Part shown: piece by piece, positions 10,506 to 22,898 of the stretch
Layout: every line of letters starts with the position of its first letter
Position numbering within the stretch: the first letter of the stretch is position 1
Origin: Fragum whitleyi
Taxonomy: Eukaryota > Mollusca > Bivalvia > Cardiida > Cardiidae
DNA: 64,000 nucleotides
Reading direction: 5' to 3'
Assembly (NCBI GenBank): GCA_948146395.1
Contig: OX411544.1
Span: 57,279,642 to 57,343,641, forward strand
Program-made: the position numbers and the translations under genes
Notes under the pieces: generated by a model
The model's input: only the letters and a program-made list of their open reading frames with translations
The model's database searches: none
Told to the model about the DNA's origin: nothing

Positions 10506-11729
10506 AACTAGAAAGCCATGAATGGCTTGAGTCGCTCCATAGGCTTGAAATTCTTGTAATAGCAAATCTAAGTTTTGACTAGACTTTTAGACATTTTGGG
10601 GTCTACTGATGTTGAAATGATTTTCAAAGTTTTCACAATATAACATATAGAGAAATGACCTCCGCCCATAAAATACATATTTTATATTCAATGAAAATAA
10701 TTTTTGGTAAACTGATAAAGGGTCACTCAAGGATCATTCCAGTGAAATTTGGTTGATATCCATCGATTAAATTCGGAGAAAATGATTTTCAAAGTTTCCA
10801 CTATATAACATATAGAGAAATGACCTCCGCCCATAAATACATATTTTTCATCCTATCACAATAATTTTTTGGTAGACTGATAAAGGGTCACCCAAGGATC
10901 ATTCATGTAAAATTTGGATGATATCTATCAGTTAGATTCTGAGAAAATGATTTTCAAAGTTTCCACTATATAACAAATAGAGAAATGACCTCCACCCATA
11001 AAATACATATTTTTCATCCTATCACAATAATTTTTGGTAGACTGATAAAGGGTCTCCCAAGGATCTTTGATTTTGATTTGAATTGGGGTTTTACGTCGCT
11101 TTCAACAATCTCTCAGTTATATCGCGACGACTGGAGCACCTAACGATGGATTCCTGGTATTTCTCACACCAGTACTACCACCACATCCCTTTCCTAGCCT
11201 CCAGTTGCTATTCCACATAGGTTTACGATTATCTACCCATTGGTGGAAGACAAATAGTCGGAAAGGATAAGTAAAATTTAGTTGATATCTATCAGTTAGA
11301 TTCTGAGAAAATGATTTTCAAAGTTTCCACTATATAACATAATAGAGAAATGACCTCTGCCCAAAAAATACTTATTTTTCATCCTATCACAATAATTTTT
11401 TGGTAGACTGATAAAGGGTCACCGAAGGATTATTCATGTAAAATTTAATTGGTATCCATCTATTAGAACCTAAGAAATGTCACTTTTTACCATATTTGGA
11501 AATTAGCCACGCCTATTAAATCCATGTTTTTCATTGGATCAAAATTTCTTGAGCAACTTTGAAAGAGGGTCACCTAAGGATCATTCCTGTAAAGTTTGAT
11601 TGAAATTCATCCAGTAGTTTCTGAGGAGAAGATTTTTAAAGAAAAAATTCACGCACGGACCGACGGTCGCACGACGGACACAACACCATGACAAAAGCCC
11701 GAGTGGCTTTCAGCCAGTGGAGCTAAAAA
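10506..11729. mobile_element. Modular element, family H2, with SINE inserted
   Basis: Starts AACTAGA followed by the hairpin AAGCCAT-GA-ATGGCTT and CGCTCCA. It ends with the hairpin TGGCT-TTC-AGCCA, then GTGGAGCTAAAAA, so CGCTCCA and TGGAGC form a subterminal inverted repeat. The core is a ~165-bp unit ('gattttcaaagtttccact', 'agagaaatgacctccgccc', 'gactgataaagggtcac') in about four copies plus a diverged last unit. A GACGGAC-rich stretch precedes the end. Sister copy at 47549-48780. Confidence 0.8.
11084..11271 (-). mobile_element. Truncated tRNA-SINE inside the H2 element
   Basis: On the minus strand it matches the tRNA-unrelated body of the SINE at 36004-36269 ('caatgggta/gataatc', 'gctaggaaagg', 'ggtgctccag', 'cgatataactgag'), without the tRNA head. 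It interrupts an H2 core unit between 'caaggatct' and 'agtaaaatt', so it is younger than the H2 core. Confidence 0.75.
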
Positions 11730-11969
11730 CTGCGGACTTTAGAGTGTAAATAAGTCAAATTAATGGACGGACAGACGTTGGACGGGAAAATCCATATCCC
11801 AATAGTTCTGACCTCTGAGGCATTTTTCAAATGGCACATCCACTGATAATGCAGAACAATAGTTCTGAGCTGTTTTGAAATCCATCCATAAATAATTTAA
11901 TTCTAGTTGAACAATTCTATTACACAGCTTTTTTGTAGGTAGTCTTATTAACAATGAAGAGACTTTCTG

Positions 11970-12110
11970 TTGATTTCATTAAGTTATGAAACTAAAAGCA
12001 TCATGTTCATGTACATCAATCTGCTTTGCATATTCATATAGTGCAATAAGGTTTTTAGTTTCATACCTCCATAAAATCAACAAATACTCACTTCATCTCT
12101 TAAATTTAAG
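11970..12110. mobile_element. Foldback element, family F
   Basis: Arms 'ttgatttcat-aagttatgaaactaaaa' and 'tttagtttcatacctccat-aaaatcaac' flank a ~60-bp loop. Best-preserved copy at 21055-21205; others at 18183-18260 and a single arm at 26180-26230. Confidence 0.55.
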
Positions 12111-12190
12111 AGTTATGCTTTGAACAAGGTCAATCTTAACCTTTGACCTTGACCTTGAAAATATTTGAATTTTTCCTTCTAATAGCATTT

Positions 12191-12665
12191 TTAAAGCTGC
12201 TCTTTCACAGTTTTTCATAGAATTAATACAAAACTTGTGCTTAGATTTGGAAATGTGTGTACTTTTAGACGATTAAGAATTGCCAAAGGGCATCGACACT
12301 AAAAACAGCAATTTTCAATAATTTTGTAACTTATTTTTTCGAAGCGGTAAGATCAGTAGGGGATCCAGTCTATTTATAACCTTTGACTGTCTATGACCTT
12401 TAATAGACAACCATTGGTGGAGGGTGGGGTACGATTTGGTCCGGAATAATTCGGAGGAAATAATTAGCATGACAGATCTCGGTTCTATTTGTTCATCCCA
12501 TCAAACAATCATGTAACGATTTCCAGCAAACTGAAATGACATAGTAAAAGTGACATGAGTTATACTTTTAACCGCAAAATCAATATGATGAGGCTTTTCT
12601 TCTGATTGATTTTACAAACATTTTCAAAAACCACATTTTCCCAATCTGTGAAAGAGCAGCTTTAA
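12191..12665. mobile_element. TTAA-flanked element with 16-bp perfect inverted ends
   Basis: 475 bp between TTAA (12191-12194) and TTAA (12662-12665); ends AGCTGCTCTTTCACAG and CTGTGAAAGAGCAGCT are exact complements. No coding capacity. TTAA target choice suggests piggyBac-type mobilisation, with ends unlike P1 and P2. Confidence 0.75.
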
Positions 12666-12834
12666 TGATGATGGAAAACAAATTATTATACTAAGTTGTT
12701 TTGAAATTTATATATGAATGTGGTAGTAAATGTCTGGACAAAAACTGACAGATTGACTAATGGACAGATGGAGAGTCACACAAACATACACCGAGGTGTA
12801 ACAAATTTGTCATGCACATCGCAAACAGGATGAC

Positions 12835-12965
12835 AAAAATGTATATAGGGTTACCCCCCTTGATAGTAATGGTTGCTCTTATGACAGAGAATACACATGC
12901 TAAGTTTCAAACAGATATAGCCAAGGTTAAAGTATGTTGCACTACCAACTTGCCTACACAAAATT
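12835..12965. repeat. Fragment of family H5
   Basis: 'ccccttgatagtaatgg', 'ctcttatgacag', 'tgctaagtttcaa' match the interior of the elements near 9650 and 21590. Confidence 0.5.
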
Positions 12966-13268
12966 AATGGAGTCAAGACACAGGTATGAACTGTTCCAAA
13001 TTTGGATTTTCTGCGCCCAGGCGCAAAAGTTCCACACCTGTAATTTCTGCGTAAAAATACTGTTATGGCTTGAAAGAAATGTGGGTTTGTACGCAAAGTA
13101 ACCTTCCCTGGATCACAGTAACAGTATAAGTAGAATTGGCTATTGTGACTCGTCGATTGCATACAAATGTAATGCAATCACAAGTCACAATACCGTATTC
13201 GAGGTATATGCAAAAAACTGCAAGAAGAAATGTGCGTATACCATAAAATCAAAGTTTGTTTTCAAAGC

Positions 13269-13302
<34 letters not shown>

Positions 13303-13504
13303 GAACAGCATTATTTTTTAAAGTTTGACCTTGACAGATGACCTTGACCTTGTCACATGACCTTGACATTGGTGTAAAGCTTTGTATGTCAAATACTTTT
13401 GGAGAAAAGGCAAAGGTTAAGTTTTCGGGTTAAGTTTTCGGACAGAAAGACAGACATGAGTAAAACAATATGCCCCCCGATCTCTCGATACGGGGGCATA
13501 AAAA
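13269..13504. mobile_element. Modular element, family H4
   Basis: Starts AACAAGAT followed by hairpin GTGTTT-GTG-AAACAC and ATGCCCCCG. It carries 'gaccttgacagatgacc' and ends in a hairpin of CCCCCG-ATC...GAT-CGGGGG, then CATAAAAA. TATGCCCCC and GGGGGCATA are inverted. Better copies at 42294 and 52672. Confidence 0.8.
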
Positions 13505-14275
13505 TATCCAGGGAAGAATTGTTTGTTCACATGCGCACAGTTCTTACACCCGTATTAACATTTTTTGTGTATCTATATGTGAAAATTCAGATCCGTATGT
13601 TTTGCACATACATATATTATTAGTTGAATAATAATAGAAGAATACGCAGAAAATCCAGAGGTGGAGCTTCTACGTCGGGGCGCAAATAATCCAAATGAGC
13701 CTGTGCATAACATTTTCAACAATTTGACATGTGCGTGAAGGGCCAACATTAACCAACCTTGACTACGACATATTACATTTAGAAATTTATCTGACTTTCT
13801 AAAGACACTTTTAGACCCAATCTATATACAAAGTGCAAAGTGAAGACTGGTCAGACTGCAGTTCCATGGGCTGGCCATAGCCTTTGCTTGGCCCACATTT
13901 GAAATTGTTGGAAAAGTCATACACAGGCTCAAATTTGGAAGAGTTCATAACTCCATGACTGCTAAAATCCATGCAACCTTAAGTAGAATTCACTATTTTG
14001 ACTCTGGGATTGTATACAAATGCATTTTGAAATAGACGAAATCCCATATCGAAGTTATACATATATCAAAGTTTGTTTCATTCTCTGTAAGCTCAGTACA
14101 GATGCACAGGTTTAAATGAGTGATCTAAGGTAAATTTTGTCTATACTATATACATATAGAGACAAAATTGACCTTTGATACCTCACTTAAACTTCTGTGT
14201 CTATACATGACCAACTTATGCTTAAAGAAGAGTACTGCAAGTGGGTGTCTACCCTTGTTTGTTTAGAGTTGGAAA
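13505..14275. other. No gene; dispersed repeat 13841-13970
   Basis: Only the 13841-13970 segment is recognisable, as a relative of 3720-3960. A short near-palindrome around 14128-14180 (ctaaggtaaattttgtc / gacaaaattgacctttg) is also present. Confidence 0.4.
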
Positions 14276-14282
14276 GTGGATA

Positions 14283-14507
14283 ATTTTGTTTGTTTGAATG
14301 GGTTTTATGCTGCTTTCAACAATCTCAGTTATATCGCAGCGGCATGAGCACCTAACAATGGATTCTTGGTATTTTTCTCACCAGTACTACCATCACATCC
14401 TTTCCTAGCCTCCAGCTGCTATCTCGAATAGGTCTAGGATAATCAACCTATAGGTGAGAGAAAAATAGTTAGAAGGAAGAAAGTGCCGCTGTCAGGGGTC
14501 AAACTTT
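14283..14507 (-). mobile_element. tRNA-SINE, truncated at box B
   Basis: Minus-strand SINE body with a partial head up to the 'gtttgacccctgacagcgg' box B region; box A is absent. It abuts the next SINE in the same orientation without spacer. Confidence 0.7.
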
Positions 14508-14775
14508 TGTTTCTTTGAATGGGATTTTAGACGACTTTCAACAATCTTACAGCTGTATTGCGGAGGCTGGACACATAATGAATTCCTGGTATTTCTCACA
14601 CTAGTATCACAATCGCATCCTCTCCTAGCCTCAAACTGCTTTCCCACATAGGTCAACGATTTTCAACCCATTGGTGGAAGAGAAATAGTCAAAGGGCGAG
14701 TGCTGCCGGGGATCAAACCTGGGACCTTTAGATTGACAGTCAGAAGGGCTACCAGCTCTGCTATGATGGCGGAAA
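14508..14775 (-). mobile_element. tRNA-SINE, nearly complete
   Basis: Minus strand: diverged box A (catagcagagctgg), box B (aggtttgatccccgg), then the common body and 'aaaatcccattcaa'. Head to tail with the truncated copy at 14283-14507. Confidence 0.75.
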
Positions 14776-16058
14776 GTTGATAATGAAATTGAAAAAAATG
14801 CAAAATTTGTATACAGTTCATGCTTCTCTTTCAATTTGGCATTCTAGGAGATTACATAACACTCCAACTGCTTTCCTGCTGAGATTCAGGCATTGTCATG
14901 GTTTATTCACTGCACAATTTAAATCCTTAGATTGCTTAAGTGTGCCGTGGCATTTCCCCCTTGTGTAATAGGCTTTTTTCTAAACAAGCCTGGTGAATAA
15001 ATCCAGTCTCAATTCTCCCTTGGACAAAACAAAACTAACAACTCTTGTTATGCATTAACGCAAGATGAAATTTAATATTGGAAACCCTTGACAAATATAT
15101 GTTCATATGGCTTAACAAATATGAATTTTGAAATACACAAGACAAAACAATAATTACGATAAAAGATGACTAATCCAACTTCCACTCAGACAGAGTAAAA
15201 AGGTTGATATATCATTAGATTTATATATTTCACAAAATTGTTATCTTATTGGTGTTGAGTTGACCCCTGCCAAGATTTGAACTCAGAACTCCTGGGTATA
15301 TTGCACCCAGACATTTTACCTTTAAACTACAAGAGTATTAAGCACCAAATAAGGAATAACAATGTTTGTAACTTACATAAATCTAATATATTTTTCTAAA
15401 TTCATGTTTCCTTCAAAATTCAAGATGAGTCTTGTACAAAATAAAGCCTGAATTAAAAAAAACTTACAATGTAATCACATTTATATCTATATTTACTGGT
15501 AAATGTTTACAAGCCTTACAAATTATATATTCAACCCTTATCTAGAAAGTCATAAAAAATTAGCATGTCAGGGTAAAAAATGTGTGTACCCCAGGTTTCA
15601 CATATGATTTATCACTCTCTTGCAAAAAACCCTTGTAAGTTCTTGAAAGATGATTTTTTAACATCTAAAATAAGGTGCTTAAAGAAAGGGAAAAAGCAAG
15701 AGAGAAGACGGCCTATCAATCAAAGTATTGGACAATCAAACTGTTTTTTTGGCTAAAAAGTGTAAACTTTGCTTATTGAATGGGCAATATTACTTTTTAA
15801 CTTTTCAAAAGAGACAGAAGGACTTTGGAGCATTTAACAGAGAGATTAATCTAACAATGCTAAGGAAAACATATACTTAAAGAATTGTTATTCCCTTTTA
15901 ATAGTGAAACATTGAATGTGCATAATAATGGGATAATTCTAATTTAATAGTGAAGTACAATGATTACACAAAAATACATTTAAATACTAATTGATGATAC
16001 ATGAATGATATGAATACAAGGAAAGGTGACAAAAAGTCTTAAGATTCTAAACTGGTTA
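14776..16058. other. No gene recognised
   Basis: AT-rich. The 63-codon frame starting at 14777 and similar short frames have no family resemblance. 'tgaccctgccaagatttgaactcagaa' near 15260 resembles a tRNA-derived T-arm remnant but has no partner box. Confidence 0.4.
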
Positions 16059-16195
16059 GGGTAGTGGCAACATTTCAGCACCCATGAACTTTCACTATGT
16101 TGACCGAGGTTTCCTAATGAAAATCATTAGGAAACCTCGGTAACACTGTTAAAGTTCATTACTTCCAAAACTTTGCGGAACTATTAAAGATCCAC
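16059..16195. mobile_element. Palindromic MITE, family G
   Basis: Central stem CCGAGGTTTCCTAATG / CATTAGGAAACCTCGG around a four-base loop (16103-16140). Outer parts 'ggtagtgg' and 'ccactacctta' are inverted. Related copy 47362-47506; partial copies near 22120-22260 and 55310-55400. Confidence 0.75.
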
Positions 16196-16710
16196 TACCT
16201 TAAACATACAATAAAAGTAAGTACAAAATAAACATGCAACTAACTTAACAAGTGCTTGTCGTAGGATACCCTATTTCCCCTAATGAGAACTTCATTATTT
16301 AACAATGTAATATCTTCTGAAACTTTATATTGAATTTTACAATGAAATGGAGTCAAGTGACAACATTTGCTAATGATTTAAATAACTGTATCTAAAATGT
16401 TTTAGAATGAGAGTTCAAAGAAGTTAGACGTGGTCAAGGTATCCAGTCTGTAGTCTCATAGCTTCATGTCGATGGTACACAAAGGTCATTTTGTCCTTGG
16501 TTTAAACTTTATATCAACTTTTAGACTTGCAAAAGTATCAGTCAAAGTCAAAGATATAAGTCACTCTAGAGTCTCAGTTGTCAAAAAGAAGGAACCAAGC
16601 ACTACAAATTAAAAAGGCTTCAATATTCTAAATCGTTGCAATAACATAGGATGTGTTTTGTGTGGACAAAACAATGGTCAAATTATAAATATTACAATCA
16701 CAAAATCATT

Positions 16711-16985
16711 CTAGAGGGAGTGTGTGTGTGTGTGTCGGACTGGGTATAATAACAACAACATTCAGAAGTGTGTGTAAGGAGGGGGGGGGGGGGGGGATAA
16801 CAACAATCAATTTATAATGGGCCTGTGTGTGTGTCAGGCTGGGTATAATACAACATTCAGAAGTGTGTGTTGGGAGGGGGGGGTGTTACAACAGTCAAAT
16901 TATAATAATAACTACATCATTCAGAGGAGGAGGGGTGGGGCAATAACAAACTATAACAATAACTACATCATTCATAAGTACCTGG
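16711..16985 (+). repeat. G-rich tandem repeat with TG and poly-G tracts
   Basis: Three diverged units of 'gtgtgtgtgt...ctgggtataata-caacattcag-agtgtgtg' followed by G tracts of up to 16 bases (16781-16796, 16867-16883). Potential G-quadruplex former on the plus strand. Confidence 0.75.
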
Positions 16986-17318
16986 TTGCACTACTTCATA
17001 AGATAATATTTGGTAAAAATGCCTAGAAGAATATGGTTCTAGGCTCCTAGAATAAATTTATAGTCACCTATTGATCAATAGGATTTCAATCAAAATTAAA
17101 GCATTACTATAAGAAATGCAATAATTTTAGCCTCATTTTATCTATTTTATGATACTTGTTTATTATACAGATATTAATCTTATATTTCTATTAATGTTCA
17201 AACTTATTAATAGAAATAAAATATCAAATTTTAATTTCATTTCGATGGCTCAGCACATAACTGCACCTTGCCTTCGATTTAGCCCTTAAATATATTTTTA
17301 TCGTTATTTTAGTCACTT

Positions 17319-17499
17319 TTATTACTATTTGAGTTTTGATATTATTACTTTAGTTTTAATTATTTAGTTAGATTTTATTACAGAACTTTGTCTATTTAGA
17401 TTATTGAGAATTAAGTAATTTTAATCATTATTATTACTATTTGAGTTTTGATATTATTACTTTAGTTTTAATTATTTAGTTAGATTTTATTAAAGAACT
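17319..17499. repeat. Direct duplication, ~65 bp at 112-bp spacing
   Basis: 'ttattactatttgag' through 'tagttagattttatta' occurs at 17319 and again at 17431 almost unchanged. Confidence 0.8.
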
Positions 17500-17948
17500 A
17501 ATCATTGAGATACTTATGAAATGATGTAGTTGTTTTAAAAAAAGGTTTTTACAAAAAGTAGAAAGCAGATCAAATAAAATATAGATAGTAAGATTTTTTA
17601 AATTCCTTTTAACAGTCAGCCACAGGTCTCAGCGTAACTCCCAATGTTAGATGTAGCTCGTCATGTAGGTAAAGGTAACTTCTGGACAAGATCTCCCCCA
17701 ACCCATCTGAATATTTAGGCATTTCTTATATAGTGGTCTGTATTACGAATTACGAGTACCGGTACTATTATTTTTAGCACTGGTCAGTCAGTTGTAGAAG
17801 TGACCCGTCATAATCAAAATTTAATTTTTCAAACTTTCTATGCTGGTAAATATATTTACAATATTTCTCAAATAAAAAAGTTTCTTTTCAATCAAATCCA
17901 TTTGTTTTGAATACCTTAAAGTAGACAATAAGCACGTACTTTATGCAT

Positions 17949-18023
17949 CATAATTCTGTCAAATGAATGTTTCTTTTTCGTGAGTTTTTCATAAAAAAGA
18001 AACATTCATTGGACAGAATTATG
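17949..18023. mobile_element. Foldback element, arms ~33 bp
   Basis: 'cataattctgtcaaatga' and following 'atgtttcttttt' are mirrored by 'aaaagaaacattcat' and 'tggacagaattatg'. Loop about 10 bases. Confidence 0.7.
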
Positions 18024-18182
18024 CAAATTAATATCAAAAAATCTTTTCAAGAACAGGGTATAGAAAGTAATCCATGACAAACACAAAACTAACTTAAAAT
18101 CAAATTTCTAACTAGTTCCTTAAGACAACAACTCTCAGGAGTTTTAAGAGATAAAGAGAGTATTTCAATAATTCACTGAAGA

Positions 18183-18260
18183 ATGAAACTGAAAAAGCTT
18201 ATCACTATGAATTCATACATAAGAGTTATTAAGTTTTCAGTTTCATACCTCTGTGAATTA
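18183..18260. mobile_element. Foldback element, family F copy
   Basis: 'atgaaactgaaaaagctta' mirrored by 'taagttttcagtttcat'. The 71-codon frame across it is incidental. Confidence 0.55.
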
Positions 18261-19490
18261 AAAGATAAGCCTCTTTATATCTTAAAATTTGATACCAAAA
18301 AGCAAACATGTAAAGATTTCTCAATAACAAGACAGATTTCTATTGGAATACTTTGTGTGCAAGTTTACATAAACAAGAAAATTAAAAAATTCTATTGAGA
18401 AATGAAAATGATTTCCCAGCCAATCAGAAAACAAAAATCCTGATGGACAAAACTAAAATTAAAATAATTAGAAAAGGTATATATTAACATAAACATTTAC
18501 CAAAAGATTGTGTGAAGAATAATTTAAAAAAATAAATAAAAAAAATGAATGCTGTAATAACTTTTTAACTAAAACTTGAAAAAAGAAAAACTAACAATTG
18601 AATTTAATTGAAATAGAATGATGAAAAACAAGTTTTCTAAAATAGTGCTCATCCTATGTTGAAAATTTCATAGTAATTCTTAAAAATTGTTAAAAAAATA
18701 ACAAAATTCATGTGTTACATTTTGATCTAGTTAGTACCAAACTATTGCAAATGCTTATAAATGCATAGACACTTACTGTAGTATTGTACTGACCCTCAAA
18801 ATGGATATTACTACATTTAGACCTCTGATGATTATATAGACAGAAAAAAGGTGGCAAATTGTGACTGTAGAAACAACTCAAAAATTTCAGTTTCTTTTGT
18901 GTGTGTTTTTTTGTACATATCATATTATTCCTCCAGTTATAAGTAATACTGTAGGGAAAGTAAATATAGTAACGTCTCCAAAATAATGTAAAAAAATTTC
19001 AAATAGGATATGAAGAGGATTTATTTTTTTCAATGAAAAACTTAATCAAACAGGATAAGTACTCAAATATTTGATGAATGAAATAAGAATTTAACCTTTT
19101 CATACTTATTCCAAAATATTCCTGCTGTGGCAGGAGATATAGAAAAAAGATTAGCCTGCAAAAATAGGCTTTACCTCCTGTTTTTTTCTTTGTATGACAG
19201 ACAATTTTCATTTTTTATTTTGTAAAGAGATACTGACACAGGTGCATTTATTGCAATTTTGCAAAGATTTTTATTCAACATGACAGGAAAATATTATTCA
19301 TTAAAAAAAATGGTTGCAACCATGACATTTAACTACTAATCAATATATAGTATTGAGAGATATCTTTGATTGCTTAGTTTAATGCATTTAAAAGAAGAGA
19401 GAAACAAAAATAAAAAAGAGGTTGGCAATGTATTTTTACTTAATTGTCCAAGTTATAACAATGGTGCAAGAAAGAAAAGATTCACAATGA
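18261..19490. other. No gene recognised
   Basis: Very AT-rich (poly-A and poly-T runs), no exon-like segment or repeat boundary seen. Confidence 0.4.
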
Positions 19491-19494
19491 TTGC

Positions 19495-20125
19495 CCATAA
19501 AGTCCATACATCTGAAGAAATGATTGTCCATACAATTTAACAACTCGATGATTGTCTCTAGAATCTTATAGCACTTCTGTGGTAATGTACACAACTTGAT
19601 GATTGTCCATAGAATCTAACAGCATGTCTGTACAGATGTACACAACTGTTGATTGATTGTCCAAAGAAACTTACAGCATGTCTGTAGAGTTATACAACCT
19701 GACGATTGTCCATAGAATCCTACAGCACTTCTGAAGAGTCATACAACCCAATGATTGCCTTTAGAATCTTACAGCAAGTCTGTTGAGATGTAAACAACTC
19801 GATGATTGTCCATAGAATCTTACAGCATGTCCGTAGAGTTATACAACCCGATGATTGTCCAAAAAATCTTACAGCAAGTCTGTCAAGTTCATACGACCCG
19901 ATGATTGTTCACAGAATCCTACAGCACTTCTGAAGAGTCATTCAATCCGATGATTACCTTTAGAATCTTACAGCAAGTCTATTGAGATGTAAACAACTCG
20001 ATGATCGTCCATAGAATCTTGCAGCACACCTGAAGAGTTATACAACCCGATGATTGTCAATAGAATCTTACAGCAAGTCTGAAGAGTTATACAACCCGAT
20101 GATTGTCCATAGAATTTAACAGCAT
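19495..20125. repeat. Minisatellite, ~50-bp unit, about 12 copies
   Basis: Unit 'gatgattgtccatagaatc' + 'ttacagcatgtctgtagag' + 'ttatacaaccc'. Starts are spaced 49-50 bp (for example 19801, 19850, 19900, 19949). Copies differ at scattered bases, so the array is not very recent. Confidence 0.85.
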
Positions 20126-20514
20126 GTCTTCACAAGAACTTTTGTCTGTATGCTTCTTCTGACATATTGAGGTAAAGTTGACTATCTTTTCCTTTTATTT
20201 CTCATCTAAACACTGTGTTGCAGGTACTCATTAGAAATGTCTCTCGTGAGGATGATTTCTGTAAGTGTATCCATTTCAATTATTCACAAGTCTTTGCTTA
20301 TTGATAACACATTACACATTTCTGCCATTGGTTGTCCCTCACACTAAATGGATAAGTCACTTTAATTTTGCACTGTTTGAATTGTTTGAGATGGTTATAT
20401 AAGGATTCTCTAGATATCATTCCTCATAGGTCCTGTAAACATTTGAAACAAATACTGTAAAAGTTTTAAATTGTGTTCTTTATTGCTAATTCAGGATAAA
20501 GTGCTTTATAATAT

Positions 20515-20885
20515 GACCTACGTCGCTGGAGTGAAATAAGCCTGTTGAATATTTTTTGATATTACACATACTAGTGGAAAAATGAGCAAATGAGCTAAGA
20601 AGGTTTAATTTTTGTTGCAAAAATGAAATTGTGATTTTGATGGCGTCAATTCGCAAACGGCGTTATATGTTACGCAGAATAACTTGAAATATAAATATCA
20701 ACAATTTCCGATTTATTGCAAAAATTTGGGTCATATTAAAAATAGAATACTAAATTTGTGTTCATTTCATACAGAATTTATTAAACTCGTCATCTAAAAC
20801 AAATAAAAATTCGACGTAGCCTTGTTTATATCTGTTTAAAGATGACTCGTTTAATAAATTTGGCATTCAATGACCACTCATTCAA
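20515..20885. repeat. Dispersed repeat, family D
   Basis: Shares 'ttacacatactagtgg', 'atgcaaatgagc', 'gatgactcg...aataaatttgg' and 'aatgaccact' with 58390-58955. Confidence 0.6.
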
Positions 20886-21054
20886 TATTCTCTATTCATA
20901 TCGCACCTGGTAGGAAGTGGCTTAATGATGACATATTACTTCTCGAATGTTTTTTTCAATATTTGATTTCTGTAAAAAAATGTGAACATGGGTATATCCG
21001 TAAACCAAAAAGATTAATGTGACTATCACAGTTTTGTTCATCATTTTGATGATG

Positions 21055-21205
21055 AAAGTGCTTGTTGATTTCATGGAGTCATAAAACCTAAAACGAAAAC
21101 CTAATTACAGTGTATGAACACGCAACCAGATTCATACATAAGTGTAATTAGGTTTTTAGTGTCACATCTCCATGAAATCAAGTACCATCTTCACATATTA
21201 TAATC
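21055..21205. mobile_element. Foldback element, family F, best copy
   Basis: Arms 'cttgttgatttcatgga' ... 'cgaaaacctaattaca' and 'tgtaattaggttttta' ... 'tccatgaaatcaag' are inverted, with a ~40-bp loop. Confidence 0.7.
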
Positions 21206-21224
21206 TAATATCATGAAATAAACA

Positions 21225-21784
21225 ATAACACTGCCTACAGGTGCAATGCTCAGCTGCAGGTGCTACAAGGGCGTAGCTCCCATTACGCACATTACGCAAT
21301 TGCATAATACAAATAAATCTTCTTTCGAAAAATCTCGCTGATGAATGATCATAACATCGAAACTACAGCTTATTCAAGCTGTAGTTACGATGTTTGATTA
21401 TTCACCAACGCTCAAATCATATAAATGGGGAGCGGGTGTGGGACATTAGTCTTTAGTCACAGTCCACATATTGCCTTTATCCTATTTATTCTTTAGTGGT
21501 CGCCTTCGAAATGCGTAAAAATTTCAAAGTCCTAGCTACGCCTATGGGTGCTAGATAAAGCAAACATTCTAAATACTTTCATATTTATCCCCTTGATAAT
21601 CTGGATAGCTCTTGTGATAGTAAACACATATGCCAAGTTTCATGAAGATATCTTCAATAAAAACAGAAACAACCAAAATTAAAGTTTGTCACACCAAGGC
21701 CTACACAACAACAGGAACCCCAACACAAACAAGGCCAGGGTGATCACAATATCTCAGCTTTTCTTCAAAACAGCAGAGCTAAAA
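21225..21784. mobile_element. Modular element, family H5, carrying a family C insertion
   Basis: Start 'aacactgcctacaggtgc' and end 'cagagctaaaaa' match 9523-9989; between them 21267-21545 is a family C copy with inverted ends GGGCGTAGCT / AGCTACGCCT. Confidence 0.6.
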
Positions 21785-21818
21785 ACGTAAAGATACATCA
21801 GCGTTCAGTCTATAGTAC

Positions 21819-21887
21819 GGTTTTTATTTCCAATTAATTGCGGTTTTTATTTCCAATTAATTGTGGTTTTTATTTCCAATTAATTGC
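21819..21887. repeat. Three copies of a 23-bp repeat
   Basis: 'cggtttttatttccaattaa' + 'ttg' repeated at 21819, 21842 and 21865 with one base change. Confidence 0.9.
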
Positions 21888-22119
21888 CAGTTAAGTGAAA
21901 TCTGAAATAAATGATCAGACATTTGATCAAGGGTTTCTGAACTGACAACTTGTTAGTAGAGGCCAAGCAGTAAAGCTAAGGCTCTTTAGACTAGGGTAAA
22001 CAATCTTTATTCTGCTTTGAGTCCGGCGATTGTCAAGAACTTGCAGTTTGACTGTTCCAGCCAGTACTTAATCCTGTAATTGTTCTGAATTCTTCTTTTT
22101 AAGGTAGTAGAACCCTAAG

Positions 22120-22260
22120 AGTTCTGCAACATTTCGGAATTCATAAACGTACACAATGTTAACCAAGTTTGAAACATTAGGAAACCTGGATTAACACTGA
22201 CTTCCTAAACGTTACAGAACTATTACAGGTCCAAAATCTTAAGCCAAACTTTGTATAAAC
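22120..22260. repeat. Diverged family G element
   Basis: 'aatgttaaccaagtttg', 'cattaggaaacctgg', 'attacaggtcc' follow the layout of 16059-16195. Confidence 0.45.
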
Positions 22261-22898
22261 TTGAAAGTAATACCTGTAATGATATTGACTTCTTTTTTCT
22301 ATAGCCTCTCAGATCAGCAAGCCATGTCAAGTTAATGGATTATGGATTCTATAATTGTTGTTGTTGTTTTGGCTAATTCTTTGGATATCTTTGTTGTCTT
22401 TTTGATGTCTTCGAGATTGACTTCTTTCCTCCTTTTAGACTCTACAAAAAGGCACATTTAAATCAATTATTTTTCTCTTCAAGTTCTGTTTCCAATAGTT
22501 TTAACTCAACATTTTGTCACAAAGAATCAATTAAGCTTTTGCCAATCAGTCTGACCCTGGAAAGTATTTATCTAAGAAAAAAAAATGCAGAGAAGAAAAC
22601 TTAATTTTCTCAAAATGAAACAAAAACAAAATCTGGAAACAATAGGTTTTCAGAGGAGTAGGAGCGTTTTGGTAACAATTTGTCAATAGTCTTGCATGCA
22701 GAACTGAGCCATTGCACTTATTTCAATACGCACAGAATTTAAATTCTATGTATTTGATTAGTAACCTGCATTACCTATAGAAAATATTAATACAACCATG
22801 TCAATGAAAACATCATCACATGAAGTTTATAATTCCATTCATTTGGGTTTTTGGTTTTTCTTTTTTTGTTTGGGAATTCATTTTTTGGTTTTTGTTTA

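Noticed and set aside
19495..20125. Regular ~50-bp spacing suggestive of a CRISPR array
   Set aside because: The whole unit is repeated without unique spacers, copies diverge evenly and the genome is eukaryotic; it is a minisatellite.
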